The notes under the pieces were generated by a model. That model was given only the letters and a program-made list of their open reading frames with translations, searched no databases and was not told the DNA's origin. From Streptomyces sp. NBC_00154 (GTDB taxonomy: Bacteria > Actinomycetota > Actinomycetes > Streptomycetales > Streptomycetaceae): a stretch of DNA of 64,000 nucleotides. Location: positions 186,001 to 250,000 of the forward strand of contig NZ_JAPEMI010000003.1 of the NCBI RefSeq assembly GCF_026342835.1. Direction: 5' to 3'. A program made the translations under genes and the position numbers. Every line of letters starts with the position of its first letter. Within the stretch, counting starts at the first letter, position 1. Shown one piece after another: positions 26,838 through 36,806 of this stretch.

Positions 26838-26908
26838 CGCTCACATCCGGTTCAACAACGGCTTCTAAGGGCCGGTTGGCGGTGTCAAGGGTGGACGCGA
26901 TGCAGGAG

Positions 26909-26962
26909 GGGCCTCTGCTATCCAGGGGATCGACCAAGATCTTCCTGAGGAAGCAGAGGCCC
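26909..26962 (+). promoter_or_regulatory. hairpin sequestering the IS4 transposase ribosome binding site
   Basis: gggcctctgct (26909-26919) and agcagaggccc (26952-26962) form a perfect 11-bp stem. AGAGG lies in the 3' arm, one base before the GTG start at 26964. Confidence 0.65.
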
Positions 26963-26963
26963 T

Positions 26964-27185
26964 GTGGCTCAGTCTGTCACGGGCGGAACCGACGTGTTCG
27001 CGCCCGGTCATATCGGTGAGTTGACGCAGGTCATCCCGCCCGAGTTGGTGGATGCGGTGCTGGACGAGACCGGGGCTCGCGAGCGACGCCTGCGAAGCCT
27101 CCCCTCGCGCGTCGGGGTGTATTTCGTGCTCGCGCTCGGGCTGTTCGGGCACCTGGGAACCGGGCTGGTGTGGGGCGATCCCGGC
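26964..27185 (+). pseudogene. IS4-family transposase N-terminal fragment
   Basis: The frame starts MAQSVTGGTDVFAPGHIGEL and continues TQVIPPELVDAVLDETGARE, RRLRSLPSRVGVYFVLALGL and HLGTGLVW, the N-terminal domain of IS4 transposases. Homology stops at about 27180, where it joins the right end of another IS5-type copy. A similar fragment lies at 51239-51613. Confidence 0.75.
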
Positions 27186-27590
27186 CGGGCCGCCACCACT
27201 GGCTTCGCCGACCTCCCTTCCGCCGCCACGGCCGGGTCGGACACCCCCGGCTCAGCGACGGAGACCACAGGCGCAGCCAACTCCGATCCTTCCGCTGGAT
27301 ATTGCCCGGCCAGCACCCCACTGACCCGCCGCTGCGAGATCACCAGTTCCTGCCGGCCCGTCTCCGCCTCATGCAGCTCGGCAAGCAGACGGTCGGTCTG
27401 CTCGCGCAATACCTCCACCCGCTGCCGGGCGGCACGCTCCTCGTCCTCCACAGCCCCATCACCGACGGCATCGGCAGCACCCTTCCAAGCCGGGACAACA
27501 CGACACGCCATCCCTGCCACAGGATCCCGGACACCATGCCTGACCAGCGGAAACCTACCGATCACGTACGGAAAGACAACAGCTTCTCAG
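27186..27590 (-). mobile_element. right-end fragment of IS5-type element (copy C)
   Basis: The minus strand carries the N-terminal half of the accessory gene (ERAARQRVEVLREQTDRLLA, ELHEAETGRQELVISQRRVS), with a frame change near its start, followed by a right terminal repeat (inward: tgagaagctgttgtctttcc). No transposase part remains. Confidence 0.65.
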
Positions 27591-27824
27591 ATCCTCGTCA
27601 CCCGACTCGGTGTGACCGCGCTCGCGTTGGCCGCATCACCGGTGCTGTTGCTCGTCGGAGGACTCCTCCGCCAGAGGTACCTGCGCCGCGCTTACCGAGC
27701 AGACTCGCGAGCCTTGTTGTGCAAAGAGGAGGGCTGGGTCAGGCCCGGATACTTCGTGGTGACGAACTCAGCCTTGCGCATCCTGTGCTGGCCCACCGAG
27801 CAGCTGCTCAAGAAGCCCGTGTAG
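27591..27824 (+). pseudogene. membrane protein C-terminal remnant
   Basis: The frame encodes one hydrophobic helix (LGVTALALAASPVLLLVGGL) and a soluble tail ending WPTEQLLKKPV. The 5' part was replaced by IS copy C. No family recognised. Confidence 0.45.
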
Positions 27825-28080
27825 TCCAAGAACTCGCACCGCCTGGTGCCCCAGGGCCAGGACGGACGCGAAGAAGAAGTGGGCCGCTGAACTTTGCCAT
27901 CCGGCCTCATCCTTATCAGGTCGATCACGATGAGATGGTGAGGCCGGTCAACGCAGCTGGCTCGCAAAAGCCCGGTTCACTGGGGTACGGCTCTGACCGC
28001 CGCTGTACGCCACTGTTGGTGTCAGCCGTTGATGTCAGACATCAAGGGGCGGTCTGACTGGCCCCCGTAACCTACCGGCG

Positions 28081-28326
28081 TCAAGGCTCTTGCGGCTCGC
28101 CCACGGCAGTGTCAGCCGCGGAATCTCTGCGGCCTCGCCTGGTTACCCGGATGCGGTCGATGATGAGTCCCGCAAGTCCAGCAAGGATGCAGATCGCCCC
28201 TATGCCCAGGCCCAACCGGAGCAACGGCGGTCGGCCTCCACCCAACGCGCGGGCGCCGGCCCAGACCGCTCCGAACGCGAGCCCGAGACCCTGCAGCCAC
28301 CATCGATCTTCCTTGATGTTCGCCAT
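28081..28326 (-). CDS. small membrane protein
   Basis: An 81-residue protein with two hydrophobic helices (WLQGLGLAFGAVWAGARALG and LGLGIGAICILAGLAGLIID) and a basic/acidic tail. GGGGAGG precedes ATG 28326. Function unknown. Confidence 0.6.
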   Translation of the reverse strand: MANIKEDRWWLQGLGLAFGAVWAGARALGGGRPPLLRLGLGIGAICILAGLAGLIIDRIRVTRRGRRDSAADTAVGEPQEP

Positions 28327-28548
28327 GTCCTCCCCCAGCCTCAAACGCGATGATCCCACTCGCCCCCACCCACCACTCACGCCAGCTCCCATCCCGTCCG
28401 CCTTCGGCCCACACTTCGTGGAGCGGTCGTGGTTCCCGTGAGTCCCCGCCCGATCTGGCGCGGCTGTGGCACGGACACCTTCTGATTCGTAGCTCTAGCC
28501 AGATCGGTCAGCGACGGCCATACCGCCGCTACGAGGCCCCGGCGCCGA

Positions 28549-29070
28549 CTACGTGGGGGAGCCGAAAGGGTTCCCGTCGGGAACCGGTGGGCCGCTCAAC
28601 TGCGCCCCCGGAAGCAGGACAGGCGCCCAATCTGGGCCGCGGTGGTCCAGCCACCACCTGCCGATGGTGTCGAACTTCTCCTCGAACCCGCGATCCCAGC
28701 AGAGGAAGCCGGTGATTGGTGCCCGCAGGCGAGTACGACGGCCACCCGCTTCGTAGATCACAACGATTTGGGCCCCCTGGAAGCGTTCGATACGAATGGC
28801 CTGGACGTTCGACCACTGGATGGTCCGGCGGCGGAGGCTGTGCACGATGGCCGTCGACTCCGTGAGAGTGACGCCGAAGTACTGCCCGGTGATCAACAGC
28901 ACGAACAGCATGGCGCCCCACATGCCAAACGACTCGGCTATCTCAGCCCCGGCGGGCTTCCAGGTCATCCAATCCCAGACCTTCGTGCCCCAGATGACGA
29001 AAAGGAGGGGCAGAACAGGCAGTACGTGTTGGAGACGCGTATACCGGTAGCGGATGCGCTCCGGCGGCAT
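28549..29070 (-). CDS. membrane protein with PH-like domain
   Basis: From ATG 29070 the 173-residue protein has two membrane helices (LQHVLPVLPLLFVIWGTKVW and MWGAMLFVLLITGQYFGVTL). A domain resembling bacterial PH domains follows (LRRRTIQWSNVQAIRIERFQ, IVVIYEAGGRRTRLRAP). The frame extends upstream to 29262, and a GTG at about 29126 is another possible start. Function unknown. Confidence 0.65.
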   Translation of the reverse strand: MPPERIRYRYTRLQHVLPVLPLLFVIWGTKVWDWMTWKPAGAEIAESFGMWGAMLFVLLITGQYFGVTLTESTAIVHSLRRRTIQWSNVQAIRIERFQGAQIVVIYEAGGRRTRLRAPITGFLCWDRGFEEKFDTIGRWWLDHRGPDWAPVLLPGAQLSGPPVPDGNPFGSPT

Positions 29071-29204
29071 AGCCTCGACCTGCGATTGCTCCACCAATCC
29101 CCACCTCTCACACAATGCAGCCACCGTCGGCGCGTGATCGCCAGGGCAGCATGGCGGACCAGGGGCGCGCTGTCCATCGCCTACGGCTGCTGGCCGGAGC
29201 GGGC

Positions 29205-30050
29205 TAGGGCATGTCCGGCGGATCATGTGACTGTTGGATTGTTCGGTCGTTGGTCCCGGCATGGGGCGGGGTGATTTGACGCATGTCGAGTGGGTCCGGT
29301 TGGAGCCGCATCTGCCGTCGTCCGGGCTTCGAGGAGGACGTTGGAACGATCACCGCAAGGTGATCAACGGGATCTTTTTCCGGGTGCGAACGGGCATACC
29401 GTGGCGGGATCTTCCGGAGCGTTTCGGCAGCTGGAAGACCGTCTTGAACGGCACCGGCGCTGGTCGGCGGACGGCACGTGGGACCGGATTCTGCGTGCCG
29501 TCCAGGCGGACGCTGACCTCGCGGGCCGGATCGACTGGACCATGGTCAGCGTCGACTCGACGTCCTGCCGTGCTCATCAGCATGCGGCCGGGGCCCGCAG
29601 AAGGAAGCCCCGTGTCCCGAAAAAAGGACTACACCCCAGCACCACCGCTCCGACGAAGGACTCGGACGGTCCCGGGGCGGCCTGACCTGCAAAATCCACC
29701 TCGCTGGCGAAGGCGGGTGTCGCCCCATGGCCTTCCTGGTCACGCCCGGCCAGTGGGGTGACGCACCGCAGATGGAGCTGCTGTACTCCCGGACCGGAGC
29801 GGCCAGGGCCTTGCGCGACCATCAGGCGCCTGCTCCGAGATGGTCCTGCCCGACATGGGAACACTCGCTCGACCGCCACGGGCAGGGGATCCCGTGCGAC
29901 TCAGAGTTCGTCGTGCTCCTCGACTCTGAGGGCCCCGCCGACCGGGGCCGCTACGACCTCAGCCAGGCTCGGCCCGTGGCAGAACGGGCGCTGCCGATGG
30001 CCGTGGGCACGCCTGTCAGGCGTGGTCTTTGTTCACTTCAATGGGCCAGA
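29205..30050 (+). pseudogene. degenerate IS5 family transposase
   Basis: ATG 29261 starts MGRGDLTHVEWVRLEPHLPS, and VINGIFFRVRTGIPWRDLPE follows. The sequence then changes frame several times (DWTMVSVDSTSCRAHQHAAG, LTCKIHLAGEGG, FLVTPGQWGDAPQMELL). A likely left end follows CTAG at about 29204 (ggcatgtccggcggatcatg). The catalytic C-terminal third is unreadable. Confidence 0.7.
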
Positions 30051-30174
30051 TCAACCCAGCCGCGCTCAATGACTGTGTGCAAACAATCTGCGTTAAAGGG
30101 CGCGCAGCGACTCTCACTGCGCAGGAGCCGCGCTCACCTCGTCGCCGCCTGCAGCACAACGAGGGGGCCGCAGT

Positions 30175-32559
30175 TCAGTGTGGATACTCGATGAGCTGCT
30201 CGGCCCAGATCGTCTTGCCGCCTGGGCTGTAGCGGCAGCCCCAGCGCATGGCGAGCTGGGCGACGAGGAACAGGCCGCGTCCTCCCTCGTCGGTGGTTGC
30301 GGCACGCCGCAGGCGAGGCTGGGTGGGGCTGGAGTCGGTGACCTCGCAGACCAGAACGTCGTGGCGAATCAGACGGAGTTCCGCAGGCGGACGACCATAG
30401 CGGATGGCGTTGGTCACCAGTTCGCTGACGATGAGTTCGGTGGTGAACAGGAGGTCGTCCGCCCCCCACCTGGTGAGTTGGCGGGTTGTCCACGCTCGGG
30501 CCTCGGAGACGGCGGCTGGATCGGCCGGGATCTGCCACTGAGCGGTGTCCCCCGCCGGGACGGCGCGGGTGCGGGCCAGCAGCAGGGCCGCGTCGTCGCG
30601 CGGCACCTGGTCAGCCAGGTTGGCGAAGAGAGCCGCGCCGGTTTCGTCCAGAGGGTGCTCCGGCCGACAGGTCGCGGCGAGAGTGTCCATCAGGTGCCGC
30701 AGCCCTTGGCCGATGTCGTCGCCCTCCCGTTCGACCAGCCCGTCGGTATAGAGGGCGAGGACGCTGCCCGGCTCGAGTTCGATCGTGGTGGTCTCATACG
30801 GCATGCCGCCGATGGCGAGTGGCGGTCCCGGGGAGACCTGAACCACCTCGACGGTCCCGTCGGGCCGGACCAGGACGGGCGGCGGATGCCCGGCGCTGGC
30901 CAGGGTGCAGCATTGAGTGACTGGGTCGTAGACCGCGTACAGGCACGTGGCGCCGACGGTGTCCTGTTCTGCCGGTGGGGCTTCGGTCGCAAGGCGCTGG
31001 ACCAAGTCCGCGATCCGGGTGAGCAGCTCGTCGGGCTCGAGTTCGAGGTCCGCGAGCGTCTGGATGGCGGCGCGCAGGCGTCCCATGGTGGCGCTCGCGG
31101 GCATGCCGTGGCCGACGACATCCCCGGCGACAAGGGCCAGCCGGAGAGAGGGCAAAGCAATGGCGTCGAACCAGTCGCCGCCGATCTCCGCTCCGCCGCC
31201 CGCGGGCAGGTAGACACCGGCGGTCTCGCCTGCCGGAGCGTCGGTGGTGGCCGGAGGAAGAAGACGTCGCTGCAATGCAACAGCCGCCCGGTGCTCTCGT
31301 GTGTAACGGCGGGCGTTGTCGATGGCGAGTGCGCCCCTCGATGCGATCTGAGCCATGAGATCCGCCTCGTCCCCGGTGAAGGGCACGGATGAGCCGACGC
31401 GCCAGACGGATATATCGCCGAGCGTGAGGCCGCGAGCGTGCAGCGGTGCCACCATCACCGAATGACAGCCCTTCGGCAGGAGGAACTCGACCAGTTGCGG
31501 ATCGCCGATCACAGAGATGTACTCGTCGCGGCTGAGGATGACCGTCTCACCGTGTTGAAAAATGCGCAGGATGGGGTGATCGAGGAACGGTGGAACAGGG
31601 TCGCCGCGCTCGATGCCGGCCGGCCACCCCTCGGCGGCCGGTGCCATCGCAGCGTTGCGTAGACAAAGATCTCCACCGCCCAGCCGCTTCGCGGGTTCGT
31701 CACCGTCGAATACGGCCTCCGCGAGATCGACCGCGGCGAAGTCTCCGAAGGCCGGCACCAATACGTCCGCCAGGTCCTGCGCCGTGCGCACGACGTCGAG
31801 GGACCCCCCGATGCGCTCGGCCGTCTTGCGAGCGAGGTCCAGGTTCCGACGAGCCCGCCATTGATCAGTGGTATCGCTGTACAGCGCCGCAACTCCGGTC
31901 GGATGCCCCCGTTCGTCCTCGAGGCGGAAGGCGGACAGTGACATGACCCGCTGCCGTGCCGGATCGTGCTGCCAGCTCAGTGGCTGGTCTCTGAGGACCA
32001 ACGATGCGCCTGTATCGAGGACCTGACGCAGGAACGCCTCGGTGTCCTCAGCATCCCCGTCCGACAACACGTCGCGCAGCCGGCCACCGGGCGGCAAGGG
32101 GGGACAGCCAAAGACGCGCGACAGGTTGTTGCTGTCCACGATGACCAGGTCCAGATCATGCAGGACGATCCCGATCCGGTCCTGGGTGGACAGTGCGCGC
32201 AGGAGTGCTACACCCTGATGGTGATCGGACACGGACTGTGCAGGAGCCGCCACGACAAGGATATTGGCGGACCCTGCGACCTGCGTCGCCCGGAAGGTGT
32301 CAGGGATGAGGACTCCAGAACGGTGGCGCAGCCGTACCTGGCCGGATGCAAGTATCTCTGCGGTCGTGTCCGGGACGCCCGGGAGGTCGGCCAGCAGTTC
32401 CTGCACAGGGCGGCCGCAGACCTCCCTGGCCGTGAGCCCCGTAAGGTCCGCCGCCGCCCCGGTCCACTGCAGCACTGTGCCCCGGCTGTCGAGTACGGCG
32501 GTTGCCCGGCCGTCGAAGGCGTACGGCCGACCGCCAGGATTCGAGATGGGCATGCTCAT
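30175..32559 (-). CDS. PP2C phosphatase with PAS, GAF and RsbW-like ATPase domains (SpoIIE family)
   Basis: A 794-residue cytoplasmic signalling protein. Order: PAS (about 15-110), second PAS-like (about 125-240), GAF (about 250-420), PP2C/SpoIIE (about 430-660; GGDWFDAIAL, LVAGDVVGHGMPASATMGRL, LALYTDGLVEREGDDI, PRDDAALLL supply the metal-binding Asp residues), and a HATPase_c_2 domain (about 680-790; ELIVSELVTNAIRYG, TTDEGGRGLFLVAQLAMRWG). Such proteins dephosphorylate and phosphorylate anti-anti-sigma partners. No partner gene is nearby. ATG 32559 has AGAGG upstream. Close paralog of the 39289 gene, in opposite orientation. Confidence 0.92.
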   Translation of the reverse strand: MSMPISNPGGRPYAFDGRATAVLDSRGTVLQWTGAAADLTGLTAREVCGRPVQELLADLPGVPDTTAEILASGQVRLRHRSGVLIPDTFRATQVAGSANILVVAAPAQSVSDHHQGVALLRALSTQDRIGIVLHDLDLVIVDSNNLSRVFGCPPLPPGGRLRDVLSDGDAEDTEAFLRQVLDTGASLVLRDQPLSWQHDPARQRVMSLSAFRLEDERGHPTGVAALYSDTTDQWRARRNLDLARKTAERIGGSLDVVRTAQDLADVLVPAFGDFAAVDLAEAVFDGDEPAKRLGGGDLCLRNAAMAPAAEGWPAGIERGDPVPPFLDHPILRIFQHGETVILSRDEYISVIGDPQLVEFLLPKGCHSVMVAPLHARGLTLGDISVWRVGSSVPFTGDEADLMAQIASRGALAIDNARRYTREHRAAVALQRRLLPPATTDAPAGETAGVYLPAGGGAEIGGDWFDAIALPSLRLALVAGDVVGHGMPASATMGRLRAAIQTLADLELEPDELLTRIADLVQRLATEAPPAEQDTVGATCLYAVYDPVTQCCTLASAGHPPPVLVRPDGTVEVVQVSPGPPLAIGGMPYETTTIELEPGSVLALYTDGLVEREGDDIGQGLRHLMDTLAATCRPEHPLDETGAALFANLADQVPRDDAALLLARTRAVPAGDTAQWQIPADPAAVSEARAWTTRQLTRWGADDLLFTTELIVSELVTNAIRYGRPPAELRLIRHDVLVCEVTDSSPTQPRLRRAATTDEGGRGLFLVAQLAMRWGCRYSPGGKTIWAEQLIEYPH

Positions 32560-33178
32560 CGTCCTCTGGCAATCCAGCGCCGGACAGTTGTTCCTTTCAT
32601 GCCCCTTTTCACCCATTGCCGGATGTCGGCGGGCGGGAGGATCTGCGGCTACTGTCGCTCGCCCAGATTATCGTGATCATCTGCGTCCCGCCTTGGGTGC
32701 GGGGCTGGGCGTAGGGGGCTGGACAGCAAGCGAGCCCGCTGTAGGCGCTGTCAGTTCTGGCTGGTCTTTGGGCAGACCTGGCCCCGGAGTCTGGCGTAGG
32801 CCGCCACAGCAGTCTGCGCCCGAGCGGTGGCGAGCGTCGGCCGGTCACGTGGACTACACCGCCTCGCCTCGGTGTGGGTAGGGAAGGTGTGCCGGTGGAG
32901 TACTCGACCCCGAGTGGCCCGACTCTGCGGCAACGTCGTCCAGGGCCGACCCGACGCGCCCCATCGGCTGCACCACGCGCCACCGGCCGCGCAGCTCCGA
33001 TGCGCCGGGACCCGGACGCCGACTGGCGGCCGGGAGTAGCCGCCACCGGCCTGGGGCTTCTCTCGAAACGGGTCATGCTGGACGACGGCAGTCGCTGCCG
33101 TACGACGGGGATGACTCCACCATCAAGGTCCCCCCAATTGATTCACTGAGCCAAAGAGCGCTGATCGTTCAAGGATCC
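32560..33178. other. intergenic, no gene recognised
   Basis: About 620 bases between two phosphatase genes on the same strand. It must hold the promoter of the 32559 gene. Frames on both strands have shadow-type composition. Confidence 0.5.
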
Positions 33179-35332
33179 TCAAAAGACCTTCAGCAGCAGG
33201 AGTGCGGTGTCGTCGGCACGGTCGCCTGACGGTTGGGCGTGGGCGAGAAGTGTGTCGGCGATGTCGTTGAGTGGACCGGTGGCTTTGGATAGGACTGTCG
33301 CGAGGTCGGTGAGCGCGGTTTCGTGGTCGGTGCCGGGGGTTTCGATGAGTCCGTCGGTGTAGAGGACCAGGAGGGTGCCGGGAGGCAGAGGGATGTCGGT
33401 TGTGGGGTACTCCGCCTTGGGGTCGACGCCCAGCAGAGGGCCTGGCGGTACCTCCAGGATGTCGGTGTGCAGGTCGGAGTGGCGCAGCAGGGGCGGGCAG
33501 TGGCCCGCAGTGGCGAGCTGGGCGCGGTGGTGGACGGGGTCGATGTGCACGTACAGGCAGCTGGTGAGCAGGCCGGGGTCGAGGTCGTTGAACAAGTGAT
33601 TGGTACGGGCGAGAACTTCGCCTGAGGTCGCGCCGACGACGGCGTAGGCGTGGACCGCGGTGCGCACCTCGCCCATGAGGCTGGCGGCGCTGGCACTGTG
33701 GCCCTGGACGTCGCCGATGACGGCGGCTGCCTCGGTGTCCGACAGGCGGATGAGGTCGTAGAAGTCGCCACCCACCTCCATGCCGTGGCTGGCGGGCAGA
33801 TAGCGGGCGGCCGCCTCCAGGCCATGCATCGTCGGCAGCGTACGAGGCAGCAGGCTGGCCTGGAGGCTCTCCGCCAGCTCGTGCTTGGCGTCGTACTGCC
33901 GAGCGCGGTCCAGGGCCTGGGAGATCAGGGCACTGATGGCGGTCAGCGTGGTGCGCTCCTGCAACGTGAAGGAGCGGGCTTGCCGGTAGCCGACCACGCA
34001 GACGCCGACGAACTGCTGGGAGGCCATGAGTGGCAGCCATGCCCATGCGCCCAGACGGTCGTCGATGGAGGCGCTCTCGGGATACGCCGCACGCAGCTCG
34101 TCCCGGTCGGCGAAGAAGGACGGCACCCCTTGGGTCAGCCCCCAGGGCGGTGCGCCGCTGGTCAGCCCGGGGAGCGGGAGGTCGGAAGCGAGGGGGGCGT
34201 GGTCGACAAGGTCGACCAGCTCCGGACTGAAGCCGTGGTGGCCGACGACCCGTACCCGGCCGGCCTCCGCGACCAGCAATGCGAAGGCATGCGCCTCCAG
34301 GGCGACCAGAAGGTGGCCGGCCACCAGCTCCACGACCTCGTCGACGGAAACCGCGGCGGCCAGGCCGCCGGAGAGCTGCATCATGTGGTAATAGGCATCC
34401 AGGCTGGCGGGGCCGGGCACCGCCCCGGTACCGAGGGCCAATTCACCCGGGCTGTGGGTGGCGCCGACAGGAGCGGAGATGCGCAGGCTCACACCGGTGC
34501 TGTCCGGGTAGAGCTGGAGCACCAGTTCTCTGCCGGTGCGGGGCTGTTTCACCGTGGAGGACGTCGGGAGCTGGCTCGCGAGTGCGGCGCGGTACCGAAG
34601 CTGGGAGGCCGGGTGGGCGAGCCACGGCACGGCTTCCCATACCCGGGCACCCACCAGGTGCGGGATGCTCTCGCCCAGGAGGTCGGCCGCAGTGTGGTCG
34701 GCGAAGGTGATCCGCCCCCGCACGTCGAGCCGGCACGCCCCTTCGGGAACAGCGGCTATGAAGTCCGCTGCGGCCTGAGGGTGAGCCGGTGCCGAGGGAT
34801 GCGCGGGCGTCGGCGGCAGCAGACGCGCCGTGAGCCCGGGCTGCAAGCGGTGCCCGGCCTCGGCGGCGTCCTGCAGGAGCACGGCGATGCAGCGGGCTGC
34901 GGTGGTGAACCGGCCCCGTGCGTGCGCATCCAGGACGGGCGATTTCTGAGAGAACAGCACCAGCATGGCGCCCCACACGCGGGAGCCTGCCACGAGCGGG
35001 GCCGCCGCAACGGCGTCCACGAACGGGTAGGTCAGGGCCAGGTGGGGATAGCGGCGGGCGAACTCTTCGCCGGAACCGACCCACACCACATGCCGCTGGA
35101 GGATCGCTTCGGCAAGGGGGGCCTCGGGTACGGCAGCCACCCGTATGCGTCGCAGTAGACTGACGAACCCCGTGGGCATCCCGAAGCTCGCATCCAGGAC
35201 CAGGACTTCGCCGCCAGGCTCGAGCAGAAAGAGCGCCCCCGCATACGCACCCATGCCAGCCACCGTCCGGGCCACTACCTGATCCAGCAGGTCCCGGACG
35301 GCAGCAGGTTGCAGATCCTCGCCACTGCCCAT
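33179..35332 (-). CDS. GAF/PAS-linked PP2C phosphatase without ATPase domain (RsbU/SpoIIE family)
   Basis: A 717-residue protein: GAF (about 1-155), PAS (about 190-290), second GAF (about 310-480), then a C-terminal PP2C domain (about 490-717; VGGDFYDLIRL, AAVIGDVQGHSASAASLMGE, VLYTDGLIETPGTD, RADDTALLLLKVF). Unlike its neighbours it lacks the RsbW-like kinase domain, so it should only dephosphorylate a SpoIIAA/RsbV-type partner. It lies between the 32559 phosphatase and a TetR gene, with large gaps, and is probably transcribed alone. Confidence 0.92.
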   Translation of the reverse strand: MGSGEDLQPAAVRDLLDQVVARTVAGMGAYAGALFLLEPGGEVLVLDASFGMPTGFVSLLRRIRVAAVPEAPLAEAILQRHVVWVGSGEEFARRYPHLALTYPFVDAVAAAPLVAGSRVWGAMLVLFSQKSPVLDAHARGRFTTAARCIAVLLQDAAEAGHRLQPGLTARLLPPTPAHPSAPAHPQAAADFIAAVPEGACRLDVRGRITFADHTAADLLGESIPHLVGARVWEAVPWLAHPASQLRYRAALASQLPTSSTVKQPRTGRELVLQLYPDSTGVSLRISAPVGATHSPGELALGTGAVPGPASLDAYYHMMQLSGGLAAAVSVDEVVELVAGHLLVALEAHAFALLVAEAGRVRVVGHHGFSPELVDLVDHAPLASDLPLPGLTSGAPPWGLTQGVPSFFADRDELRAAYPESASIDDRLGAWAWLPLMASQQFVGVCVVGYRQARSFTLQERTTLTAISALISQALDRARQYDAKHELAESLQASLLPRTLPTMHGLEAAARYLPASHGMEVGGDFYDLIRLSDTEAAAVIGDVQGHSASAASLMGEVRTAVHAYAVVGATSGEVLARTNHLFNDLDPGLLTSCLYVHIDPVHHRAQLATAGHCPPLLRHSDLHTDILEVPPGPLLGVDPKAEYPTTDIPLPPGTLLVLYTDGLIETPGTDHETALTDLATVLSKATGPLNDIADTLLAHAQPSGDRADDTALLLLKVF

Positions 35333-35945
35333 CCGCTGCGCTCACTTCGCGGAGTCGTTTGCCTATCTGCATGATAGGCGGGGCGATGCAAGCCCGCTGC
35401 TAGGACGGTCGGGAGGTGCCCGCCTCGTGGTGGTGGGGTGCGGCTCAGGTGGGGTGACGACGCTCCGCTGGTGCCCACCCACCGAGCCCGGGAGCAGCAC
35501 GGTCGGGCGATCTCCGGCCGAATCCAATGCTGTGCGGGGACACCGAGGAGAGACTGCGCGAGCCACAATGGCGCGGATACGCCCTTGGACGTGGACCAGC
35601 TGGCAGCGGAGCAGCTCCAGCTCGACGCTGTCGTCTTGCTTCAGACCGGCGTTGCTCTTCCTCCAGGCTGCGAGGTATGGGCCGCCAACGAAAGCGTAGG
35701 TCCACGCCGTGGTTGCGATGCATGACGGCCGCAGGCGTACCTCGCACGGACAGAGCCGGCGTCCGGGTCCCGGCGCGTAGTCCGCCGCATCCTCGCAGCA
35801 CCGGACTCGGCTCCGCACTCTCCTGCCGCTGAGCTCCAGCGCAGGGCCCACCAGGCGGCACACAGCCGGGCTCGGTGGCGCAGGCCACTGGAGCCACCGT
35901 ACGCAGTCGACGCCCGGTCGGCCGCGCGCCGACATGGGGTTGTCT
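35333..35945. other. intergenic, possible gene remnant
   Basis: Promoter region of the 35332 gene. A minus-strand frame from about 35936 contains GPYLAAWRKSNAGLKQDDSV followed by ELELLRCQLVHVQGRIRAIV, which looks more natural than shadow sequence. It has no start signal or family I can name. Confidence 0.35.
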
Positions 35946-36581
35946 TCACGCGGCAGCGGGAAGGGGGCGCTGGGCGACGTCGCGGGCCTCATCCGGGGAG
36001 AGGCCGAGCATGTGCAGGAGCGTCTCGGCCAGTTTGCCTGCGGCCTGGTCGGCGTCGATCTCGGGCTTGTTGAACCCCAACTCCAGGAGCGCCAGCAGGC
36101 TGCCGTTCAGCGCGGTCAGGGCGATGACCGGGTCGGCTACGGTGAAGCGGCCCAAGGCGATGCCCTGCTCCACGTCGCGTTCCGCACGCGGAGCCAGTCC
36201 GCGGCTGGAGCATATGCGGCCGAGCCCGATGTGGCACAGGATTCGCATGATCTCCGGGTGTGACTCGGCTATGCGGGTGCTGAGCCGCACGCCCCCGGCG
36301 AGGCGTTCGGCGGGATCGTCAAGGCTGTGCAGGCGTTCGTCGATGGCTTGGGCGTACTCCTCCATGGCGTCGTCCACGGCCGCGTCGAACAGGTCAGGCT
36401 TGCATGTGAAGTGGTTATAGAAGGAGCCGAAGCCCACGTCCGCGCGCTCCGCGATGGCGTGGATGCTGGCGCTGGTGTCGCCGGATTCGGCCAGGATCTG
36501 CCGCGCGGCGCGGACGAGTGCCTTCCGGGTCTCGGTGCGACGGCGTTCGTATCGATTCCTGCGCGAGGCTGACATCGGCAT
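35946..36581 (-). CDS. TetR-family transcriptional regulator
   Basis: A 211-residue protein with an N-terminal TetR helix-turn-helix (TRKALVRAARQILAESGDTS, IHAIAERADVGFGSFYNHFT) and a helical ligand domain. The start is ATG 36581 or 36575. It is divergent from the phosphatase gene at 36807; the 225-bp gap has two inverted repeats, so control of itself and that gene is likely. Confidence 0.9.
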   Translation of the reverse strand: MPMSASRRNRYERRRTETRKALVRAARQILAESGDTSASIHAIAERADVGFGSFYNHFTCKPDLFDAAVDDAMEEYAQAIDERLHSLDDPAERLAGGVRLSTRIAESHPEIMRILCHIGLGRICSSRGLAPRAERDVEQGIALGRFTVADPVIALTALNGSLLALLELGFNKPEIDADQAAGKLAETLLHMLGLSPDEARDVAQRPLPAAA

Positions 36582-36606
36582 CCACCACGAATGACATTAG
36601 CAGTTC

Positions 36607-36663
36607 TGATGAATGCATCATTTCACGGACGGCCTGGTTCGTCCACTTTGATCATTCGATCAA
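36607..36663. promoter_or_regulatory. two candidate TetR operators
   Basis: tgatg-N4-catca at 36607-36620 and ttgatc-attc-gatcaa at 36648-36663 are inverted repeats just upstream of the TetR start, in a locally A/T-rich stretch between divergent genes. Confidence 0.5.
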
Positions 36664-36806
36664 TATTGGGGGACTTGACGCTTTCGAGGTATTAGCTGAC
36701 ACTTTCATCAGGTTTGACCGAAAATTGCTCAATCTAGGGACGCCGTGCCCCTGCGGATCGGCGCACCACATGCCCCCCTCCTACGCACTGCAAGGGATGA
36801 ACCGCG

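Larger units (their letters stand above)
25201..26868. mobile_element. IS5-type two-gene element, copy A (inactive)
   Basis: Bounded by tgagaagccgttgtcgtacc at the left and, reading inward from the right end, ttagaagccgttgttgaacc. It carries a transposase on the plus strand and a convergent accessory gene. Copy B at 49.45-51.11 kb has the same layout, and copy C near 27.2-27.6 kb is a right-end fragment. Both genes of copy A contain frame changes relative to copy B. Confidence 0.75.

Noticed and set aside
33650..35158. A 502-codon plus-strand frame opposite the PP2C gene
   Set aside because: Shadow of a clear GAF-PAS-GAF-PP2C gene; no motif of its own.
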